The notes below the pieces were generated by a model. It had not been told where the DNA came from, made no database searches, and was given only the letters and a program-made list of their open reading frames with translations. This document shows, one piece after another, positions 45,591 through 57,497 of a stretch of DNA of 64,000 nt. A program made the translations under genes and the position numbers. How positions within the stretch are numbered: the stretch's first letter is position 1; each line of letters starts with the position of its first letter. This DNA is from Xestospongia muta (taxonomy: Eukaryota > Porifera > Demospongiae > Haplosclerida > Petrosiidae), in NCBI GenBank assembly GCA_963693285.1, contig OY848928.1, positions 3,348,501 to 3,412,500 of the forward strand. The letters run 5' to 3'.

Positions 45591-46130
45591 AACCATATAT
45601 ACTCAAGATGTCCCGTCACTCTCAAGATCCAAGTTGAGCCACAACCAGTAATCAATACTAATAATTTTCAAGATCTTCCAAGAAAGAAGTAGTTATTAAC
45701 ATCCAGAATTAATTATGGATAAACCTACTAAAGAGACAAAACAGTTAATAGTATAATATATATAGTACAGTAAAGTATACAATCATTATCATCCTCAGTA
45801 GTTTAAAGGACACAACTAGAACGTCAACTACAGAATAAAAACAATTAATTAGACTTTACAAAAGTTATATAAGATCAATCTTACATAGAATAATTATTAG
45901 AGAGCTGTACTAGATCATCTCCAGTCCAATTATTAACATCTCACTATAGAAATAAATGGAATAGTTTATTACAAGATTGTCAAATTAGCAATAGATCATG
46001 CTTACAATGATAACCTTATATTATATCAGGTAGAGAACTTCAAAATTATGTGCACTTATATAGTAAGTCAAAGTCCTCCTAGAAAACTAAAATGAGAGAC
46101 AAGAAAATCCCATATCTAGATGTAAACCAA
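45590..46130 (-). repeat. Partial exon-like cassette 7
   Basis: Leader block (TCAAGATGTCCCGTCAC...AATTATGGATAAACC) and the first core blocks of the 23-33 kb cassettes, ending in TCCTCCTAGAAAACTAAAAT, then minisatellite debris (CAAGAAAAATCCAAGATGCC) and the 35.9-kb-type duplication. This links the cassette array and the NLR neighbourhood by duplication. Confidence 0.75.
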
Positions 46131-47190
46131 GTAAAACAAGAAAAATCCAAGATGCCAACTGTTAAACTGAGCATGCTCAGTTCATTGAGTCTACTATCAT
46201 AAGCAAGCATGATGAGATCCTAAAAAACATAAACTGATATTGAGTACAACAAGACACATACTCTATCTATTAGTAGATTGTTTATCTGTGTATGTTTATA
46301 ACAATGAATGGACCTAATATGTACATATCATGTGTAACTAACCCATTCAAATTAGTACAGGTAATCTAGTCATACTTCCACCAGTACAATATTAAACATT
46401 GATTCTGTTATGAGCTCTCTTTAATTTAGATTTATATATACTTTTAATGGAAAATTATACAAAACAAATAAAATTTAATGTTAATTATTGTGACTATAAT
46501 ATAATTAATAGTTATGTGTCATATACAGACTAGTCTATTATATGCTACCAGATATTTAATTAATGATCACTGTTTAAATTCATTATATTATCACCAAACT
46601 TTGAAAACAATTAGACACATGGAATCCTCAAATCTAATGAACTAGATAACCCATACAAATAAACAGCATGTATTTCACCATAACAACAATTCGTAAGCAA
46701 CAACCTGTCTTTCATTTGTTCAATGACTAGGTGGACTTGTAACTATCAATCTAGCAGCATCTCTGTTATATTGTGATGAGTATTTTATGAATATATAGAT
46801 AAATTCACTGATAAATTAATGGATGGATGGACAAATGACTTATTATAACGATATCATTTATCTCTCTCTTCTCTCTGAGGGTCTTAGCACTTAAGTAGAG
46901 AACACATTTACTAGTATACTACATGTGCCTCAACTTATGGTACCAGGTGTCACTTCATTACCTTTATTCTTTTATAAGAATAAAGTAAATAATAATTTGG
47001 AATGATATGTTAATTTTTTTGTTCTCTTTTAGTTTTTGAGTTATTGTGAAATACATCATATTCAAGCACCTACATTGTTTCTCTCAGGTTTAGTGGATCA
47101 ATTAATTCCATCACAAATGATGTTAGATCTATATCAAGTGAGATTAATGAATGGATGGACAGATGAATGGGTAGTGTAAATACTAATTTT
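46130..47190. repeat. Segmental duplication (partner at 35880-36990)
   Basis: See the partner entry. Boundaries are near AACTGTTAAACTGAGCATGC and GATGAATGGGTAGTG. Differences include a TAA in the first hydrolase exon here and a TGA in the second exon in the partner. Confidence 0.85.
46870..47145 (+). pseudogene. ABHD13-like hydrolase exons, copy B
   Basis: The first block (about 46883-46985) carries a TAG after LALK, unlike copy A. The second block (about 47033-47140) is open where copy A is broken: FLSYCEIHHIQAPTLFLSG, then LVDQLIPSQMMLDLYQ before GTGAGA. Each copy thus preserves a different exon, so both derive from a gene that was intact before duplication. Downstream exons are not found. 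Confidence 0.6.
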
Positions 47191-47524
47191 AACCTGCTGT
47201 TAACAATTATGACATGCTTAAGTGTGAGAGAAGATAGTTTTCTAAAAGTGTTATGTTTCTTCTATCCAATTATTAGGCTGGAAAGATTACCATATTGGTA
47301 ATGTTACTGCACTCTATATGGAGAAGTTTCATAGTTGTGTGTGACTTTAACATGTTCATATTAAGAGTCAATCCCTGTTTGTATAACAATCCTGTCATTA
47401 TTTGTTGTATTTCTTTATGACTATAGTCACTGGATACACATGACTGATCTAACCTAAATTTTAGTTCAAGTTCTGTGAGATGAGATGAGATGAGATAGTA
47501 TTAAATTTAAAGAAAATTGCTATT

Positions 47525-48110
47525 TGTTCACAGTTGATATTTGACAGTGGAATAGGTACACTCAACCCCTGTAGACTGGTGTTGTGTGAGAGACCAGTTG
47601 TTAGGAATTAGAATGACAGATAAGTACTGGAAATGGCATGAAACCAAGGGCAAGAGGAGGTGGGGTTGATACTGTTCCATTCACAACAATAGATGAATAT
47701 CTCAAGGTATTCTATTTTCTTGTTTTGTGCTAATATGTCTTGTAAACTAGAACCTATATTCTTAAAAATGTTATCTTTGTCTATCTTCACTCTCAAAGCC
47801 TTACATGTAGTATTATGTATAATGGTAAACAGTTCAAAAACATTCTCAGCTGTGTTTAGTGATAGTTCAAGTTCTTGTGGATTATTAGGATGACATTGAA
47901 ATAATAGAGGTAGTGGATGTGGTTGATGCAGTATAACACAGTTCAGTCCTTTGATATGTTGAGGAAGTAACAGTATCTGTTTTCCAATCTCCAGACCAGT
48001 GTGTTCACTTTCACCAAATCCAGTGACAATATTGACTGATGATAAGAATCATATTTACCTTAAGAGCTTGTAGCGTGTTGTTTTCTTCTTTAAATAATTG
48101 TTCAATTTTT
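47525..48110 (-). pseudogene. NLR leucine-rich repeat fragment, antisense
   Basis: On the minus strand, pieces read NTLQALK (about 48060-48080), HIKGLNCVILHQPHPLPLLF, QCHPNPQELELSLNTAENVF, ALRVKIDKDNIFKNIGSSLQ, DILAQNKKIEYLEIFI and TYLSFL...TSLQGLSVPIPLSN. These align collinearly with NLR1 residues from about 910 to 1090 (SGLHCLILHD, PNLQQLQLSLDTTES, DMFDSVGPSLQDM, VKYLEILISDF, SLQELSVPIPLSN). NACHT and DEATH parts are absent, and a deletion and frame changes follow AISSTYLSF. It is more diverged than NLR2, so an older duplicate. Confidence 0.85.
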
Positions 48111-48159
48111 AGTTATTAATTGGTTTACAATTGCAAGTTGTGACAGAAAGTCCAATGTT

Positions 48160-50060
48160 AGCAAATGCTCCTTAATAATTTAGCAATTATTACAATCTTG
48201 GAATATCAGCTTGACCATGATGTAATTGCATTGCAATCAATATAGGAGGTTAATCAAGTCCCTGTACATCTCAGTAACCATGGCAACCAATTTAGAATCT
48301 CCACCTCTTATCACTTATAACTATTGTCTGGTCTTTGTAAAGATAATTAAACTCAAGGACGCTTATCTCTACTGGTTAGAGAAACAAGGGTAGTACCCAC
48401 ATCAGAGAATTAGGCCAAAGAATTGATGAAACAGAATCAAAACAATATAATTATTAACATGTATTATGTTGAATTATTAGATATATCATATAATGATTTG
48501 AAAGCTCTCTGTATAAACTAACTATGTTAAATAATGACTTATTATTGTGTAGTGTTCCTATTGCATACCTATACTCTATTGATACAACAGTCACATAAAT
48601 TGTGCTTATAACAAATACTCTCTATAGAGACTACTGTTAATTAGTCTAGTCTACATTCTGTGACTATGATTGTATTGCTAAACATATTATCTTTAAATGA
48701 ATATAATATGTATTGATTAAGGAATACCTTTATGATTAACAATAAGTTAACAGTATTCTTTTCCAATACTGTTGGTAATTATGGGGTATCTTGCTAGTAT
48801 GAGTTTGTTTATGTTTATAAAAAAATTGTATTGTTGCATAATTCCTTTTTCACTCCTTAAATTTATAACGTCTCTCTAGTACGAGTACATTTGTGTCTAT
48901 TGAGAGCATATTGTTGTATAAATCCTTTCCAACACTCTTTGCATTTATAAGGCCTCTCTCCAGTGTGAGTAAGTTTGTGTCGAGTAAGGTGTTTAGATCT
49001 CTTAAAGTTTTTTCCACACTCTTCACACTTAAAAGGTCTAATATTAGTGTGAATTTGTTTGTGTTGAGTAAGATGAGTAGATGTCTTAAATCCTTTCCCA
49101 CACTCCATACACTTAAAAGGTCGAATACCAGTGTGAGTTCGTTTGTGGTACATTAAACCAGATTGACCAATATAACTTTTACCACAAGTTTCACATTTAT
49201 AAGGCCTCTCTCCAGTGTGAGTACGTTTGTGTAGAATAAGATGAGTAGATGTCTTAAATCCTTTCCCACACTCCATACACTTAAAAGGTCTAATACCAGT
49301 GTGAGTTTTTTTGTGGTACATTAGACCAGGTCGACTAGCATAACTTTTACCACAAGTCTCACATTTATAACACTTTTGTTTCTTTTTATGTTGACAGATT
49401 GTAATTGATGATGATTGACTGTTACCATGACAACTCTTCTCTTGATGAGTTAGTGTATCTGTTTCTTTGATATTATGTCGTACTCTCTGATGAGTGTTAA
49501 GATTAGCTTCAAGACTAAAGGTACAGTTACACTCTAGACAATGATAAGGTTTGTCATGAGTGTGACAAGAACGTAAGTGATAAGTCATTATATCAAAGTC
49601 ATAACATGTCATTGAACAGAGAGGACAGTGTAATACATCACGTGTCTTGAGACAGTGAACGTTGAGGAGGTGATCAGTAATAAGTGATGAACTTATAAAA
49701 GTCTCCTTACAACCGCTAACAAGACAAGAAGACATCTTGGATCCACTTGGTCAACCAATAGCAAACGGAATAGACTAAAATTTTCGCACATACATTAATT
49801 TCTATACAAATTTCAGAATGTTTCCGTACACGTCCGTAAACGTTTACTTCATTGTGTTGACAATAAACTTATGATATTTATAATATATAGTGTCCATCCT
49901 TCTCGATCTCTTGACCCTAAATAATTGAGTAAAAATTAATTTATTATATATTCATTTGTACCATGTAAATGTTTTCCTAGCTTTCTTCTGTCCAGGTTTC
50001 TTATGTTCTACCATTCTAGTAAACCAGCTAATGGACACATATTCTATTAACATCATGACC
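48160..50060. repeat. Segmental duplication around the zinc-finger gene (partner 51090-52340)
   Basis: TAGCAAATGCTCCTTAATAA, TGAAACAGA(A/C)TCAAAACAAT and the zinc-finger 3' region at 48160-48960 match 51090-51980. The promoter region 49735-50060 (GGATCCACTTGGTCAACCAA, CGTACACGTCCGTAAACG) matches 52020-52340. The partner lacks most of the finger-coding sequence. Confidence 0.85.
48863..49735 (-). CDS. C2H2 zinc-finger protein, single exon, 290 residues
   Basis: The frame opens [17 protein letters not shown]. Three atypical N-terminal fingers (CLVSGC...H...H, HCPLCSMTC...H...C-H, YHCLECNCTF...H...H) are followed by a 25-residue spacer. Five canonical fingers come next with CETCGKSY / CMECGKGF / CEECGKNF cores and TGERPYK or TGIRPFK linkers (residues about 120-262), then a ninth degenerate finger (CKECWKGF...NRHKCTRT) that lacks the last His. 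Alternating linkers imply growth by two-finger duplication. The likely role is sequence-specific DNA binding in the nucleus, with target unknown. A further decayed finger is readable after the stop (YKHKQTHTSK, about 48800). The first ATG is supported by its conservation in the paralogue. Confidence 0.9.
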   Translation of the reverse strand: MSSCLVSGCKETFISSSLITDHLLNVHCLKTRDVLHCPLCSMTCYDFDIMTYHLRSCHTHDKPYHCLECNCTFSLEANLNTHQRVRHNIKETDTLTHQEKSCHGNSQSSSITICQHKKKQKCYKCETCGKSYASRPGLMYHKKTHTGIRPFKCMECGKGFKTSTHLILHKRTHTGERPYKCETCGKSYIGQSGLMYHKRTHTGIRPFKCMECGKGFKTSTHLTQHKQIHTNIRPFKCEECGKNFKRSKHLTRHKLTHTGERPYKCKECWKGFIQQYALNRHKCTRTRETL

Positions 50061-50230
50061 ATATTGCTAATAATGATATGACATTATTAAGTAGTTTATT
50101 AAATCTGATTAACTCTAATGGAAAAGACTCAAGTAAATTTTTGATTTAAATTATTTCAACATTTAGTAAATTGTGCAAATTTTTATAACTTTATGGAAAG
50201 AGGATGAAATGATACTCGGTACTGGTTATA
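49736..50230 (-). promoter_or_regulatory. Conserved upstream region of the zinc-finger gene
   Basis: The 330 bp upstream of the start are conserved with the broken paralogue (52020-52340), including GTACACGTCCGTAAACG and CAACCAATAG (a reverse CCAAT-type box, ATTGG on the minus strand). No TATA box is evident. The promoter role is inferred only from position and conservation after duplication. Confidence 0.35.
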
Positions 50231-50239
50231 ATGAAGGTA

Positions 50240-51115
50240 ATTCACATTTGTTGTTGCTATGGTAACATTCTTTTATTAGCTCATCAGTTATGCAAGCAGA
50301 GACGCTATGGTGAGTGTCTGTCCAGACTCCACCCACTTTATTAACCTTCTGCAAAGAACACTGTCAGTGGATGTATAAAACTGCTCTTAGCAAACTGTCA
50401 TGCTAAATTGGTATGGATGTCCCTTATAACTATTAATCCATTTTTATACATTAATCCCCCATTTATTAATTCATTTATTATGGTAGGTACTCACTACATT
50501 ATTATCAGACATATCTCCATTACCTCATATGGTAATGATCAATACATCATTGATATATCAAGTATTACAATATACTACTGCTGAACTAACAATGAGGGAA
50601 CTAGCTATTGAACTATGTAAGAACTAAGCCCCAGGTAATTATGTAATAATTATAGTTAATGAAAAATGAGAGTAAGGAAACGTATGATATGATATTATGG
50701 AGAGATGGAAGTGAGGCTGGAGGTGTGGTCAGAGATATGGGTAATGCTGGTGGAAACTGGAAGATAGCATGTTATGAGTACATTATGAGAGCTTTGAACA
50801 ATGGATGATGAGTTTAATGTCAATTTGTAACCGTATATGTGTCCATATAACCCATGTATTCATTTAAAACTTACTATGTGTCCATTTATATAGTTACTCA
50901 ATGAAGTATTGATATATATTGTAGGACTACTAGCTGCTGTTGCTAAGGGAGATATAAAGGAATGTGGTGACATGATAGTCACATGTCTACATGTTGTCAA
51001 TTATGTAGTGAGTTGTAAAGTTAGATGTGTCCAGCAAAATATTACAGTTGAAACTAAGTTGTCATCTCTTTGTTCATTATATGACTTCTTTCTGATAGCA
51101 AATGCTCCTTAATAA
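50240..51115 (+). pseudogene. Unidentified multi-exon coding remnants
   Basis: Exon-like open blocks: SVCPDSTHFINLLQRTLSVD (about 50320-50380), LSDISPLPHMVMINTSLIYQ with LQYTTAELTMRELAIELCKN (about 50495-50625), KNESKETYDMILWRDGSEAG with GNAGGNWKIACYEYIMRAL (about 50665-50805) and GLLAAVAKGDIKECGDMIVT with CLHVVNYV (50925-51010). They are less AT-rich than the surroundings and probably come from one gene, but stops follow two of them (50627, 50808) and no protein family is recognised. Confidence 0.35.
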
Positions 51116-51779
51116 TTATTTAGCAATTACTGCAATCTTGGAACATCAGCTAGGCCATACCTACTAATTATTATGTAATTGCATTACAACCAATATAGGA
51201 GGTAAATCAAGTCCCTGTACATCTTGGTAACCATGGCAACCAATTTAGAATCTCCATCTCTTATTACTTATAACTATTGTCTGATCCTTGTAAAGATAAT
51301 TAAACTCAAGGATGCTTAATTGTCTCTACTGGTTAGAGAAACAAGGGGTAGTACCCACATCAGAGAATTAGGCCAAGGAATTGATGAAACAGACTCAAAA
51401 CAATATATTAACATGTATTACGTTGAATTATTAGATACATCATATAATGATTTGAAAAGCTCACTGTATAAACTAACTACATTAAATAATGACTTATTAT
51501 TGTGTAGTGTTCCTATTGCATACCTATACTCTATTGATACAACAGTCACATAAATTGTGCTTATAACAAATACTCTCTACAGAGACTACTGTTAATCAGT
51601 CTAGTCTACATTCTGTGACTATGATTGTATTGCTAAACATATTATCTTTAAAGGAATATAATATGTAATGAGATTAATAATCAGAAATACCTTTACGATT
51701 AACAATATAAGTTGATTAGTAACAAGGAATACCATTATGATTAACAATAAGTTAACAGTATTCCTTTCCAATACTGTTG

Positions 51780-52029
<250 letters not shown>

Positions 52030-53079
52030 CGTGGATCCACCTGGTCAACCAATAGTAAACAGAATAGACTAAAATTTTCGCACATACATTAATTTCTATA
52101 CAAATTTCAAAATGTTTCCGTACACGTCCGTAAACGTTTACTTCATTGTGTTGACAATAAGCTTATAATATTTGTAGTGTTCAACCCTTCTCTTTATCTT
52201 GACCCTAAATAAATGAGTACAAATTAATTCATTATATATTTATTTGTACCATGTAAATTTCTTCCTAGCCTTCTTCTGTCCAGGTTTCTTATGTTCTACC
52301 ATTCTAGGGTCCCTCAACAGTAAACCAGCTAATGAACACATATTCTATTAACATCATGACTACATTGCTAATACCTTGTTCCAATGTTTTGCCATGGGAA
52401 ATGCTGATAAAGCCTTGCTGATACCTAATCTTAAAGCACCAGTCTGAGCTGTTTTAGAAATAAAAAAATATTTTAATTAAGAGGTTGCACCACAGGGAAA
52501 ATTTTCACTTTACAATCGTTGTTTTTATGATGTAAATGGAATGGTTTATACTACATTTACAATAGTAAATATTCCACTCATTTTGTACCATGTATTTTTT
52601 ACATTATGTATATTTGATGGTTTTATTACAACTGTAGTATAACGTGTTTTTTTTGATGTAAAAGTGTTGTAAATTTAACATGATGGTTTACGCATTACCA
52701 ACAAAAATACATTGATTTTACAATGTTTTTATTACATTTACAATAGTAAATATTCCATACTTTTTGTACCATGTATTTTTTACATTATGTATTTTTTACA
52801 TTACGCATTACCAACAAAAATACATTGATTTTACAATGTTTTTACTACATTTACAATAGTAAATATTCCATACTTTTTGTACCATGTATTTTTTACATTA
52901 TGTATATTTACAATAGTTAATATTCCATACTTTTTGTACCATGTATTTTTTACATTATGTATATTTAATGGTTTTATTACAACTGTAGTATAACGTGTTT
53001 TTTTGATGTAAAAGTGTTGTAAATTTAACATGATGGTTTACGCATTACCAACAAAAATACATTGATTTTACAATGTTTT

Positions 53080-53745
53080 TTATACTGTTGTATTAACGTT
53101 GTAAATTATACAATGTTGTTATACTGTTGTATTCACGTTGTAAATTATACAATGTTTTTATACTGTTGTATTAACGTTGTAAATTATACAATGTTTTTAT
53201 ACGGTTGTATTAACATTGTAAATTATACAATGCTTTTATACTGTTGTATTAACGTTGTAAATTTACAATGTTTTTATACTGTTGTATTAACGTTGTAAAT
53301 TATACAATGTTGTTATACTGTTGTATTCACGTTGTAAATTATACAATGTTTTTATACGGTTGTATTAACATTGTAAATTATACAATGCTTTTATACTGTT
53401 GTATTAACGTTGTAAATTTACAATGTTTTTATACTGTTGTATTAACGTTGTAAATTATACAATGTTGTTATACTGTTGTATTCACGTTGTAAATTATACA
53501 ATGTTTTTATACGGTTGTATTAACATTGTAAATTATACAATGCTTTTATACTGTTGTATTAACGTTGTAAATTTACAATGTTTTTATACTGTTGTATTAA
53601 CGTTGTAAATTATACAATGTTGTTATACTGTTGTATTCACGTTGTAAATTATACAATGTTTTTATACGGTTGTATTAACATTGTAAATTATACAATGTTT
53701 TTATACTGTTGTATTAACATTGTAAATTTACAATGTTTTTATACT
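53080..53745. repeat. 39-bp minisatellite, left arm, with 155-bp higher-order repeat
   Basis: Units read ACAATGTTTTTATACTGTTG then TATTAACGTTGTAAATTAT. Variants with TTGTT, ATTCACG, TACGG and a three-base-shorter form recur in a fixed order every 155 bp (about four times), so groups of four were amplified together. The repetitive frames reading VVNYTMLLYCCIN result from the repeat and are not genes. Confidence 0.95.
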
Positions 53746-54225
53746 GTTAATTCACAATCACTGATCCATCAATTAGATCATTGTTGTAAAACCAATCAAT
53801 TATTATTATTGTATATTCATTGTTGTATTCATGATGTTTTTGTAGAAAAAAGCAATTAAGAACCTAATTTAATTTGAAGTGACATTTACATGTCGTTAGG
53901 AATCAAAGAATTATGAAATATTGACTATATCACTACTAGCTACCTCACTAACTTATTAATCATTATATCATTATATATTAAATTATGGTGTATATGTTAC
54001 ATTAGGGTTATATATGGATGAAGTAACCACTTGATCCCATTACAATAGATTTTCTCAAATGCCACAAGCCCACAACTTAAAGCAATAAACAATAAGGTCT
54101 TATAATCCATGGTCAACAACAAAAAGATGAGGGAGGAAGGGAAGGAGAGGGAGGGAAAGAGACACCTAGCATGACACACGTACACACACAGAAAGGGAGG
54201 GAAGAAAAGGGAGAGATAAACATAA

Positions 54226-54591
54226 TTAAAGAAAACTTGATAGATACGGTAGCTTGCAACTCAAAATTATTGAATCAGCCACAGTATCATTTTTAGTAAT
54301 CAATGACAGCATAAATTCTGTTGCAATGGTGGCTTTCAAAAAAGCATTTAATATTAAATAGAGCAGGTATAATGCGACAATTAATTTTGATGCAATCTCA
54401 GTTAACGTTAAGGGTATCTGTTTATGACCGAAATTAAACTGAACACATAATGCAAACATTAATACTTTAATGAAGCATACACCAAATAAAAATGAGCTAA
54501 GAATAATGTATACCAAGAACAGAAGATGAATCAACAGAACTGTTGCTTCTAAATTCATGAACCTTAAAATTGAAGTCTTACCTAATTGCAT
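54226..54591 (-). CDS. Small hydrophobic protein frame, 121 codons
   Basis: The frame MQLGKTSILRFMNLEATVLL has two or three hydrophobic stretches (IHLLFLVYIILSSFLFGVCF, KLIVALYLLYLILNAFL) and a polar end (TKNDTVADSI). A decayed related sequence lies 480 bp away in the same orientation. Low-complexity AT-rich DNA can give such frames by chance. No family is recognised. Confidence 0.25.
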   Translation of the reverse strand: MQLGKTSILRFMNLEATVLLIHLLFLVYIILSSFLFGVCFIKVLMFALCVQFNFGHKQIPLTLTEIASKLIVALYLLYLILNAFLKATIATEFMLSLITKNDTVADSIILSCKLPYLSSFL

Positions 54592-55071
54592 TGTACGTAA
54601 TATTAGTTAAACTTGACTAATACTCTATGAGTAAGAATTACTTATCTTGCTAGATAGAGTAAGTTATAATTACTGTATTATGAAGTCTCTATAAATGGAA
54701 AAGAATGAGGAGGTTGACCCTACAATTATTGAATTAGTTATTTATAAGCCCTTTTAATTAATTTTAGTGGTCAACAAAAGCACAAACTCTGTATTGTTAT
54801 GATGGCTTGCAAAAAAGCCATTTATTAGAGCAAAACAGGACTAATTATTAATACAAGAGTTAATTTTACTAAAATCACAATTAACGTTAAGTGTGTCTGT
54901 TATTATGCTTGAATGCTGCTTAATAAGTTCACACATACACACAAGATATTACTATTATGAATAATGAATGCCAGAGAACAAAATTTTGTCGTGATACATT
55001 TAAATAGCAAATAGAGACAAAGATCAAGCTGATATTTTTGAAAAGATGAGACACAGACACACACAGAGGGC

Positions 55072-55077
<6 letters not shown>

Positions 55078-55121
<44 letters not shown>

Positions 55122-55136
55122 GGAAGGAGGGAGGGA
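55078..55136. repeat. (GA)n / (GGGA)n microsatellite
   Basis: Perfect GA run of about 32 bp, then GGGAGGGAGG. Source of a spurious poly(Ser-Leu) minus-strand frame. Confidence 0.97.
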
Positions 55137-55660
55137 GGGAGGCACTGTGTCATTTTGTAGGATCTACTAAATATATTTGAGGTTTTGCCATTAACAATTT
55201 CATGTAATGTACACTAAATATGTACTTCTAATTCATTAACTTACTAATAAAACACTTCTTGGAATTCTGAACTTCAGTTATGCCTAGGTTTCTATTGTCA
55301 TTGTCAAATCTTTAGAGTTGGCTAGATACCCGCCTATGTACACCTTAAAAGGTGTGGCTAGTTTAGCAACAAAATATCAGTTCCATCTCTTTTAACTACG
55401 TAATCCACACTTTGTTTTACATACAAGGAAACAACAAGAGAACAAAATGTTCATATCATGTTAAGAACTATTGTAAAACAATGTAAACAAGAGTATGTAT
55501 CATCTCATACAAATTTCAAAGAAACATGACAGTCAAAGTATGTTTGTCTTTATAATAATAACAAAAAAAAATAAAATGATGTGGTTTCTTCAAGGTACCA
55601 GCAGTGGTCAGAGAACAAGTACAAGTAATGATGAGTAAGGTAGAGGATGGAATAAAACTA

Positions 55661-55681
55661 GAGATAGATAGATAGATAGAT

Positions 55682-55723
<42 letters not shown>
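55661..55723. repeat. (GATA)n-(GA)n microsatellite
   Basis: About five GATA units followed by some 20 GA units. Confidence 0.97.
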
Positions 55724-55725
<2 letters not shown>

Positions 55726-55883
55726 AACTAACATGAATCATTACCCCTACATATAATAATTATAATACTGAAAAATATAATAAAACTTTACCTTCAATAG
55801 AAAATAGAATGTTAATCACTAAATTGGCTGAATCAGAGCCTCATTAGCAAAAGAACAGGCATATTGAATATGTCCTGGTTTTA

Positions 55884-55931
55884 TCTCTCTCTCTCTCTCT
55901 CTCTCCCTTTCTCTCTGTCTCTCTGTCTCTC

Positions 55932-56004
<73 letters not shown>

Positions 56005-56078
56005 CTCTTTCTCTATCTCTCTCTCTCTCTCTCTTTCTCTCTCTCCCTCTCTCTCTCTATCTCTGCCACTCCACTCTT

Positions 56079-56135
<57 letters not shown>
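55884..56135. repeat. (CT)n microsatellite, 250 bp
   Basis: CT repeats with CTGTCT, CTTTCT and CCCTCT interruptions. The longest simple repeat in the window, with opposite strand sense to the two GA tracts to its left, so they could base-pair. Confidence 0.97.
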
Positions 56136-56140
<5 letters not shown>

Positions 56141-57289
56141 CATTAAGGAGAAACTTATTAAACTTATTCTATCATTTTATTAAGTATTGATGATGTCCAG
56201 TCTCTCTCTATATACATGTACATCTATAAAAGGGTATCTCTTCAAAGTGAAAGCATTGAAATGAATGCTTCTGTTAAAATGGTTGCTACGCACTCATTTT
56301 ATATGGGAAGCTTTATATACAAGAAGACTTACAACTATTCTGCCTGCAAATAAAATGTAAAGCAAGATGACGACTGCATAGCAACTGTTTAAATTAAACA
56401 GGAATATCAGTTCAAGAGTTAGAATTCCAAAACGACCCCTTCTGTATAATGATATTTAGGGTGTTGTACAATGGTAGCTATAACTATATCTTCTTTAACT
56501 GCTAACAGTAAATATGTTAGTAGTTAAATACATGTAGGTCTGAATACTCAGTATTAATCATTTTATGTTTATCAGTACTGCTTTGACAATAAGTTATAGT
56601 TAGTAGCCTAATGCTTTCTGAATTAATTTTGTTCCTTTACAATTAGTACTACTCAGTTTATGATGAAGAGGACTCCAATATCTCTCCGTTAATATTATCA
56701 ATATCTCTTTAATGTTTATCCAGGTGTGGATAGTGGATGGATGGATAGATGGATACAAAACAATCTGTACTTTTCATTATTATTAAATAAACTACTTCAT
56801 TAGTAATAATTTTGTTCAGTTTATATAGGAATTTATAGTCTTGTCAAAATCGACTCATGGAGCAACCAAAACAAATTTTCGGCTGGTTCCCAACCTGGCT
56901 CCACTTCAAATCCAAGTCAGGAAACCCAATGAACTGTTCTATTCTAAAATCATTCCACTCCTTAACGAGAGGGGGTTCACTGAACAAACCCCCCGTAAAG
57001 ATTGGTCCAACCATATATAGCTAAGAGTCCTCAAAGAACTCATGAATGAGACACCACGAGACCTATTAGCAAAGTAAAGAGCTTAAGCTTAAAGAGCAAC
57101 CAAAACAAATTTTTGGACATGATGACTTCATGTATCATAAATGTGAATTTGTTGCTACTACGTCAGTGTTTCCTAAAGTATAGATGATCTATCAAGACAA
57201 CAGATTGATCTGAATACAGACATTTTTTTTTATTACGATAATATATTCTTTATAAAAATGTTAGAAAAATTAAATTACAAATTTACAAT

Positions 57290-57497
57290 GTTAATCCAAT
57301 TGAAAATTTACAACGTTAATACAACAGTATAACAACATTGTATAATTTACAACGTTAATACAACAGTATAACAACATTGTATAATTTACAACGTTAATAC
57401 AACAGTATAAAAGCATTGTATAATTTACAACATTAATACAACAGTATAACAACATTGTATAATTTACAACGTTAATACAACAGTATAAAAAACATTG
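57290..57497. repeat. 39-bp minisatellite, right arm (inverted)
   Basis: Five to six units of the left-arm minisatellite in reverse orientation (AACATTGTATAATTTACAAC, GTTAATACAACAGTATAA). Without the 155-bp higher-order pattern of the left arm. Confidence 0.95.

Larger units (their letters stand above)
53750..57285. other. Central part of the foldback-like element
   Basis: Contains the possible membrane-protein frame at 54226-54591, a diverged second copy of part of it (about 54720-54900), GA/CT microsatellites, and a weakly coding-like stretch near 56860-57060. No transposase motif was recognised in either strand. Confidence 0.5.

Noticed and set aside
53062..53859. Regular repeats that look like a CRISPR array or a repetitive secreted protein
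   Set aside because: There are no unique spacers; the 39-bp units are contiguous, and the repetitive frames arise because 39 is a multiple of three. They are best read as a minisatellite in a foldback arm.
55864..56190. 108-codon Ser/Leu-rich frame
   Set aside because: It is a by-product of the (CT)n microsatellite. The same holds for the minus-strand frames at 54929-55153 and 55516-55734.
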